DNA of 19,790 nt. Origin: Spirochaetales bacterium (GTDB lineage Bacteria; Spirochaetota; Spirochaetia; DSM-27196; SKKC01). Location: contig SLAN01000042.1 of assembly GCA_007126865.1 (NCBI GenBank), forward strand, positions 1 through 19,790. Direction: 5' to 3'. The translations under genes and the position numbers were made by a program. Positions 14,346 to 19,790 of the stretch are shown here, one piece after another. Position 1 is the stretch's first letter. Each line of letters opens with the position of its first letter. The notes under the pieces were generated by a model. It searched no databases and was not told the origin of the DNA. It saw nothing but the letters and a program-made list of their open reading frames with translations.

Positions 14346-16958
14346 TCACTTACCCGAAAGGAGTCTCTGCCACTGGTCGAGCAGGGCAATCGCCTGCACC
14401 GGAGTCATATTGGAGAGGTCGAGCGACCGAATCTCATCCGGCAACCACGATTCTTCCGAGAAAAGCGCTCGCTGCCCGTCCGGTGACACCTCGGGCCGGT
14501 GTCGCTCCGGGGGTTCGGACGATGATCCGTTGCCGGAACGCGACGAAGACGTCGTACCGCCGCTCCGTGCAGCCAGCAGTTGCTCGGCGCGATGTACCAC
14601 CGGAGGAGGCAATCCGGCGAGGCGGGCGACATGGACCCCGTAGCTGCGATGCGAGGGACCGGGTTCGACGCGCTTCAGGAAGATGACCTGCCCCTCCTCC
14701 TCTGAAACCGCCATGCGCATTATCCGCAGGCCGGGCAGATCGAGCGCAGTCAGCTCGTGGTAATGGGTGGCGAACAGCGTTCTGCTTCCCAACTCGCTCA
14801 ACAGGTACTCGGAAACCGCCTGGGCAATGCTTATACCGTCATCGGTACCGGTGCCGCGACCGACTTCGTCCATAATGACGAGACTTTGCGCTGTCGCAAA
14901 GCGCAGGATATTCGCCGTCTCGTTCATCTCGACGAGAAAGGTGCTTTCTCCGCGGGCGAGGTTATCGCTCGCGCCGACACGGCAGAAAACGCGATCCGCA
15001 ATACCGATCTGTGCGCGCTCGGCCGGTACGAACGCACCGGTTTGCGCAAGCAGCACAATCAGCGCATTCTGACGCAGATAGGTACTCTTTCCGGCCATGT
15101 TGGGACCGGTGAGCAGCACGAAATTGTGACCGTGGAGATGGAGATCGTTCGGCACGAACTCTCCGTCGGGGAGATGCGCTTCTACCACCGGATGCCGTCC
15201 GCCGATCACGTCGATATTGCGCGAGTCGCTCAGCTCAGGCCGACAATACCCGCGAACGGTTGCCGTGTACGCGTTCGAAGCATGCATATCGACCGCCGCG
15301 ATTGCCTCGGCCAGCGCCGAGAGGTCGGCGTGGAAACCTGCAACACGCTCGCGCAGCCCGACGAACAGCTCGCGCTCGCGCTCAATGGTACTCTCCTCCG
15401 CCTGAGCCACCTCCCGCTGCAGCTCAGAGAGCCTGCTTGATGAGAACCGTTCAGCATTCGAAGTGCTCTGTCGCCGGACAAAGTGCTCGGGAACGTCCTC
15501 GCTTCGCGATTTCGGCACTTCGAAGAAATAGCCGATTACCCTGTTGTATTTCAGCTTCAGAGACGGAATACCGCACGCCTCCCGTTCCTCCTCGACGAGC
15601 TCGTTCAGGAGGGCTTGACCGTCGTCCCGAAGCCTATGAAGGCGGGAGAGCTCCTCGTCATATTCGGGACGAATCATGTTTCCCTCGTGCTCCACGGTCG
15701 CCGGATTTTCGACCAGAGCCTCGTCGAGCTCCTCGGCCAGTCCCGAGAGAAGCTCATGCCGCTTCGCGGGCAAGAGGGCGAGCTGTTGCGGGCGCGCGCC
15801 GCGCAACTCCACCGCCGACAGGAGCGCCTCGAGCTCCTCCGCCTGCTGAAGCGACCGCCCGATCGCCTTCAGGTCTTTCGCGTGAGCGCGTCGCATTGCC
15901 ACCCGGGCGGTTAACCGCTCGAGATCGGCAACTCGCTCGAGACAGCGCCTGAGGTCTGAGAGCAGTGTTTGATGGTGGTACAGCGCTTCGACCGCATCCA
16001 GTCGCTCGTCGATAGCCGCGGTGTCGGTCAGCGGGGCAAGCAGACCTCGCGCGAACGTGCGCGACCCCATGGCCGTACACGTTTCATCAATAGTTTCACG
16101 TACCGAGTAGCCACCTCGGGGTCCGCCCCGAACGAGCTCGAGATTGACCTGGGTCGACTCATCGAGCACGACATATCGTGCGTCATTACGCCGTTCGATT
16201 CGAGTGATATGGGCAAGCGCTCCCCCCGTGTTCTCCTCGAGGTACTGTATCAACACGCCGGCCGGCGCAAGCTCGCGATCGTCCGAATCGAGACCGAACC
16301 CTTTGAGATTCACCACACCGAAAAGCCGGCAGAGGCGTTCGTAGCCGGCCTCGACGTCGAAGTTCCAGTCCGGAATTCGATCGACGACCACGTCCGTCTG
16401 CGAGCGGATTACCCCACCTCGATCGGACTCTTCGTCGGCGAGCGTCTGTTGAACCAGCAGCTCTCTCGGTGAGATTCGGTACAGTTCGGCTCGCAGTGTT
16501 GCAGCATCATCGGCGTTCAACCGACCGACGACCAGCTCTCCGGTGGATACATCACTGTAGCAGAGCACCATCACACGACCGAACGCACAGAGCGATGCGA
16601 TGTAGTTGTTGTGCCTGCGGTCGAGGTAGTCTTCTTCGGTTACCGTCCCCGGGGTTATGACTTCGATGACCTCGCGGTCGGCCAGTCCGCGTCCGGTTAC
16701 GTTGGTCTGTTCACAGATCGCCACCTTCCGTCCGGCAGCAAGCAAGCGCGCGATATAACCGCGTGCGGCATGATACGGAATGCCGCACATCGGAATGCCC
16801 TGCCGCTGGGTAAGGGTGAGCCCGAGCAAACGCGACGCGTCCTCTGCATCCGAACGGAACATCTCATAGAAGTCCCCGAGTCGGAAGAAGAGGATCGCGT
16901 TATGATATCGCTCCTTAAGCCGGGCGTATTGCCGCATCATGGGCGTTTGCTCGGCCAT
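14346..16958 (-). CDS. mutS: DNA mismatch repair protein MutS
   Basis: An 870-residue MutS1-type protein, of typical length. It recognises mismatches and small loops and, with MutL, starts strand-directed repair. The mismatch-reading domain I has the Phe-x-Glu element in FFRLGDFYEMF (about residues 24-34), followed by GIPMCGIPYHAARGYIARL. The connector, lever and clamp regions run to about 560. The ATPase domain has the Walker A motif TGPNMAGKSTYLRQ (about 616-628), Walker B and signature in VIMDEVGRGTGTDDG (about 695-710), and ATHYHELTAL. A Ser/Gly-rich linker near 800-820 leads to the C-terminal dimerisation helix. The ATG at 16958 is preceded by a run of seven G, only a weak ribosome site. 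An inverted-repeat element fills the 166-nt gap upstream. Confidence 0.97.
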   Translation of the reverse strand: MAEQTPMMRQYARLKERYHNAILFFRLGDFYEMFRSDAEDASRLLGLTLTQRQGIPMCGIPYHAARGYIARLLAAGRKVAICEQTNVTGRGLADREVIEVITPGTVTEEDYLDRRHNNYIASLCAFGRVMVLCYSDVSTGELVVGRLNADDAATLRAELYRISPRELLVQQTLADEESDRGGVIRSQTDVVVDRIPDWNFDVEAGYERLCRLFGVVNLKGFGLDSDDRELAPAGVLIQYLEENTGGALAHITRIERRNDARYVVLDESTQVNLELVRGGPRGGYSVRETIDETCTAMGSRTFARGLLAPLTDTAAIDERLDAVEALYHHQTLLSDLRRCLERVADLERLTARVAMRRAHAKDLKAIGRSLQQAEELEALLSAVELRGARPQQLALLPAKRHELLSGLAEELDEALVENPATVEHEGNMIRPEYDEELSRLHRLRDDGQALLNELVEEEREACGIPSLKLKYNRVIGYFFEVPKSRSEDVPEHFVRRQSTSNAERFSSSRLSELQREVAQAEESTIERERELFVGLRERVAGFHADLSALAEAIAAVDMHASNAYTATVRGYCRPELSDSRNIDVIGGRHPVVEAHLPDGEFVPNDLHLHGHNFVLLTGPNMAGKSTYLRQNALIVLLAQTGAFVPAERAQIGIADRVFCRVGASDNLARGESTFLVEMNETANILRFATAQSLVIMDEVGRGTGTDDGISIAQAVSEYLLSELGSRTLFATHYHELTALDLPGLRIMRMAVSEEEGQVIFLKRVEPGPSHRSYGVHVARLAGLPPPVVHRAEQLLAARSGGTTSSSRSGNGSSSEPPERHRPEVSPDGQRALFSEESWLPDEIRSLDLSNMTPVQAIALLDQWQRLLSGK

Positions 16959-16993
16959 ACGGCGCTACCCCCCCAATGATGCCGACGCCCGCC

Positions 16994-17126
16994 AGGAGCT
17001 TGTCGGACTTCACTTCGGAATTGAGTATTGGGCGCATATCCTTGCACGAACATGGATTGTGAAGGGTGGAAGTATGCAACAGGTCGTGCCAATATTCAAT
17101 TCTGCCCAAATGTCCGACAAGCTCCT
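16994..17126. repeat. Long imperfect palindrome between skp and mutS
   Basis: AGGAGCTTGTCGGAC (16994-17008) is perfectly inverted at 17112-17126. Inward the arms continue as GAATTGAGTATTGG (17018-17031) against the complement of 17089-17102 (13 of 14 matching), then weaker pairing (GCATA ... TATGC, TTG-CAC ... GTG-AA) almost to the centre near 17060. The whole element is about 133 bp and fills most of the gap. The skp stop codon TAG overlaps its outer edge. No U-tract follows, so it is not a classical terminator, and I see no flanking target duplication. It could be a MITE/REP-like element or an mRNA-stabilising structure. Confidence 0.8.
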
Positions 17127-17664
17127 AGAGCGTCTGTTCGAGTCGGGCGATCACTTCGTCGGTGACATCGACCTGCGAGGCGTACCAGAGAAGTCCGTCG
17201 GCCTCCGAATCAACGATAACGGTATAACCTTCAGACTGGGCAACGAACGACATCGCGCTGTTCACTTGATTGAAGAAAGAGCCGCCTCCCTCGAGCAGCT
17301 CGTTCCGCTGCCGTTCGAGCTGCGCGCGGCGAATACGGGTGAACTCATTGAGAAAAGCCCGGCGCTCGTCGATCTGCTCCTCGAGCTCCAGCGCCTCGAG
17401 CTCATCGTCCTGCTCCAGGGCCTGCAGTCGCTCGCTCTCGAGCTGTGCGATCTCATCCTCGATTTGCCGTCGGTCTGCGTCGAAATCCCGCACGTTCTGC
17501 TGCCATTCGCGGACGTCCTCGCTCTGGGTGAAGAACTCGCTCAGGATTCGCTCCATGTCGACCACGCCGACGGTCGTCAACTGCTCGGCCATGAGGCCGG
17601 AAGCGGAGAAAGTGAGGATCAGCGCTGTCATGAGCAGCATTGGTTTTAGATCGAAAATGCGCAT
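17125..17664 (-). CDS. skp: Skp/OmpH-family periplasmic chaperone
   Basis: A 179-residue protein with a signal peptide (hydrophobic residues 8-24, likely cut after SGLMA, about residue 26). The body is highly charged and helical (about 50-135, E/R/Q/L-rich), as expected for the coiled-coil arms of Skp/OmpH, which hold unfolded outer-membrane proteins in the periplasm as a trimer. The strand VGVVDMERILSEF after the signal and the C-terminal SEGYTVIVDSEADGLLWYASQVDVTDEVIARL match the family ends. It lies 15 nt after bamA with GGAGG 7 nt before the ATG, the classic bamA-skp arrangement. Its stop codon overlaps the palindrome that follows. Sequence alone is weak in this family, so the call leans partly on the neighbour. 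Confidence 0.92.
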   Translation of the reverse strand: MRIFDLKPMLLMTALILTFSASGLMAEQLTTVGVVDMERILSEFFTQSEDVREWQQNVRDFDADRRQIEDEIAQLESERLQALEQDDELEALELEEQIDERRAFLNEFTRIRRAQLERQRNELLEGGGSFFNQVNSAMSFVAQSEGYTVIVDSEADGLLWYASQVDVTDEVIARLEQTL

Positions 17665-17679
17665 CTGGATACCTCCGTA

Positions 17680-19790
17680 TCAGAAGAACTCGGTTCCGAG
17701 TGAGAAGATGAAGTCGAGCCCTGAGGTCGGCTCCTCCTCACGTCGGAAGAGATTCCCCGGTTGCCACGCTACCGAGCCGTCCTCATCGATTCGGAAACGC
17801 TTGCCGAGGTATAGACGGATCGGAAACTGCGGCACGGTGAATCGAAACCCCGCACCGAGCGTGAACCGGAAATCCTGCCTCGTCGTTTCGAGGATATCGC
17901 CACGTTCGCCATAGAGCGCCACCGCATCGACGAAGGTATCGAACCAGACGATATCTTCGGCGATCGGCTGGCGCAACTCGAGCCAGTTGTTCCATCGCGC
18001 CTGACCGGAAGCTCCCGGCCATCCACGGGCCGTGGTCGCCCCGTCGATCCGGACGGCGTCCGGTCCCGGGTCGAAAAGCGGTCCGTCGTCCCACCGGTAA
18101 AACGTCGGCCATTGCACTGCAAGCGAGGTATGGGCGGCCAGTACCCCTTTCCAGTTCCAGTTATCGAACAGCGGGTAGTCCCAAAGCGTAAAGAAGTGTT
18201 CGAGACGTGTATCGGTCCGAACATAGTGTCGGGTGCCGCCCAACGGACCACCGACGAATCTCACTTCCTGTCGGGCGATTCCACCCTCGGACGGACTGAC
18301 AAAAAGATCGCGGCTGTCGACCTGCGCATTGAAACCGAGCTGGTTGATGAAGCGCCAGTTCCGCAGATTTGCTCGCAGAGTCGGATCGAAGGGGCGATAC
18401 AGCTCATCGTCATACTGTATGTAGCTGACCCGCGTACGCCCGCTCGTTCCCAGGGTCAACTGTCCGATCGGCGTACGCCAGCGGCGGCTCGTGTTCAGGC
18501 CGAGACCCACGTCCCATTCGGTATATGACATCAGGTAATCGGACGGAATTCCTCGCCGCCCGCCGGCGTACCGGTAGTCGGTGACGAGGTCGTACTCGTC
18601 GATCTCATCATCGCTCGGTGTGCCGGGAAACGGATCGCCGGCGGAGTACGATCGGCCGTCGGGGCCATCCTCGACATCGTCGTTGAAGACGTACTCGCCG
18701 GTAAACGGATCGGGTACGCCGACGCCGACCGGTTCGAGTGCGTCTTGCGGTTCATTTCGACGCAGCGTTCGCTCGACGCTTATATCGCCGCCTACCGTCC
18801 ACGGAATGTCACGAAACCAGCGTTCCTGGAAACGCAATGAGAGTCGCTGGCTGGTCGGCGAGGCGTTCAGCTCGAGCCCGACCGTCTGCCCCTGCCCCCG
18901 GAAGTTCCGGTCCTGCCAGCCGATCTGTCCGCTCACCGGGAATGCATCCTCTCCGCCGCCACCAAAGCTCACTCCAAGGTTCAGATCCGTCGTCGGAGCT
19001 TCCTCCACATTCAGTACCAGGTCGAGAAGGCCGGGCGCACTCCCTTCCGGTATTTCGTGCTGAACGTCGGTGAAGAACTGGGTGTTCGCCAGATTTCGCA
19101 AGCCGTCGCGAAGGCGTGTGAGGCTGAACACGTCGCCTTCCTCGAGCGGAACCTCGCGAAGAACGACGTTTTCGCCCGTCTTCTCGTTGCCCCGCACGAC
19201 AATGTTCTCGATGTGGGCACGCCCTCGTTCCACTATCTGCACCGTATAGGTGATTGTGTTCTCGGTTTCGTCGCGGTCTTCCCGGAGATCTATCTCGTTG
19301 AAGAGGTAGCCTCCTTCCCGATATACGTCGAGAATCGCATCGAAATCCTGCTCGAGCCGCACCGCATTGAGAACGGACCCTTCGCTGAGGCGTGTCGACC
19401 GGGTCAGTTGCTCGTCGGTGAATATCTCATTGCCTTCGAAGCGAAACCCGCCGAACGTCCATTGCTCTCCTTCCTCGATGAAGTAGGTCAGCCGCATTCG
19501 TCGGCGATCTTCGCTGTCCTCCACGATCTCCTGATCGATCTCGACAACCTCGGCATCGACGTATCCGCGCTCGGCGTAGTAGCGCCGAATCTCCTGCCGA
19601 TCGCGTTCGAGATTACCCTCACGAAATACGCCCGAACTGAAAATGCTCTGCTCGCGCGACTCGATGGCTCGCCGGAGCGCACCGGCTGATGCGAATGCGT
19701 TTCCGGAGAAACGAATCTCGTCGATTGTCGTGCGTGCGCCTTCGTTTATCCGAAACACGACACTCTGCCTGTTTTCGGCATCGGGGTCGG
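17680..19790 (-). CDS. bamA: Outer-membrane assembly factor BamA, C-terminal part, cut by the right edge
   Basis: 702 residues are visible and the 5' end lies outside the window. BamA is the Omp85 barrel that inserts beta-barrel proteins into the outer membrane. Visible first is the end of one POTRA domain (VVFRINEGA), then three full POTRA domains (each with a hydrophobic strand plus G-N motif: IRFSGNAF, FRFEGNEIF, IVVRGNEK), about residues 13-265. The 16-strand barrel starts near TTDLNLGVSFGGGG and ends in GTEFF, with the C-terminal aromatic residue used as the assembly signal. A segment IDGATTARGWPG sits where the conserved lid-loop R-G-F/Y motif is expected. A long acidic loop of about 60-70 residues lies in the first half of the barrel. 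skp follows after 15 nt. Confidence 0.96.
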   Translation of the reverse strand, partial: DPDAENRQSVVFRINEGARTTIDEIRFSGNAFASAGALRRAIESREQSIFSSGVFREGNLERDRQEIRRYYAERGYVDAEVVEIDQEIVEDSEDRRRMRLTYFIEEGEQWTFGGFRFEGNEIFTDEQLTRSTRLSEGSVLNAVRLEQDFDAILDVYREGGYLFNEIDLREDRDETENTITYTVQIVERGRAHIENIVVRGNEKTGENVVLREVPLEEGDVFSLTRLRDGLRNLANTQFFTDVQHEIPEGSAPGLLDLVLNVEEAPTTDLNLGVSFGGGGEDAFPVSGQIGWQDRNFRGQGQTVGLELNASPTSQRLSLRFQERWFRDIPWTVGGDISVERTLRRNEPQDALEPVGVGVPDPFTGEYVFNDDVEDGPDGRSYSAGDPFPGTPSDDEIDEYDLVTDYRYAGGRRGIPSDYLMSYTEWDVGLGLNTSRRWRTPIGQLTLGTSGRTRVSYIQYDDELYRPFDPTLRANLRNWRFINQLGFNAQVDSRDLFVSPSEGGIARQEVRFVGGPLGGTRHYVRTDTRLEHFFTLWDYPLFDNWNWKGVLAAHTSLAVQWPTFYRWDDGPLFDPGPDAVRIDGATTARGWPGASGQARWNNWLELRQPIAEDIVWFDTFVDAVALYGERGDILETTRQDFRFTLGAGFRFTVPQFPIRLYLGKRFRIDEDGSVAWQPGNLFRREEEPTSGLDFIFSLGTEFF

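Noticed and set aside
16915..17109. A 64-residue frame across the skp-mutS gap
   Set aside because: It runs into mutS in another frame and through the palindrome, has no good ribosome site, and part of its sequence simply reflects the inverted repeat.

Overview
This window is an ordinary, densely packed housekeeping stretch of a diderm bacterial chromosome. Every gene lies on the minus strand, so the genes read from right to left. The gene order (bamA, skp, mutS, comF, rimP, nusA, infB, rbfA, truB, rpsO, pnp, two LptF/LptG permeases, tgt, murJ), the roughly 55-60% GC composition and the divergent, acidic protein sequences suggest a free-living spirochaete (Spirochaetales-like). That assignment is an inference from memory of gene order, not from a search. 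No phage, insertion sequence, CRISPR array, tRNA or rRNA was seen, and no gap between genes exceeds 300 bases.

Layout in transcription order. (1) Outer-membrane assembly: the 3' part of bamA (cut by the right edge) and a Skp/OmpH periplasmic chaperone 15 nt after it. (2) A 166-nt gap holding a long imperfect palindrome, then mutS and a ComF-like phosphoribosyltransferase. (3) A consensus promoter whose -35 box contains the comF stop codon, an intrinsic terminator inside the leader, and then the transcription/translation cluster rimP-nusA-infB-rbfA-truB. (4) A second consensus promoter whose -35 box contains the truB stop codon, a structured leader of about 215 nt, and rpsO-pnp. (5) A gap with 24-bp tandem repeats and a strong hairpin, then lptF-lptG-tgt-murJ (murJ is cut by the left edge).

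The clusters make biological sense. BamA/Skp and LptF/LptG build the outer membrane, and MurJ exports lipid II for the wall. RimP and RbfA mature the 30S subunit, NusA and IF-2 control elongation and initiation, TruB and Tgt modify tRNA, and S15 and PNPase form the classic rpsO-pnp pair.

I did not find a novel multi-gene system. The points that merit a second look are: a Tgt that lacks all three zinc-binding cysteines; a probable transcription attenuator ahead of rimP-nusA-infB; a perfectly spaced promoter and structured leader for rpsO; a near-palindromic element of about 133 bp directly after skp; a coiled-coil insertion in LptF; and a duplicated NusA C-terminal module split by a highly acidic linker.
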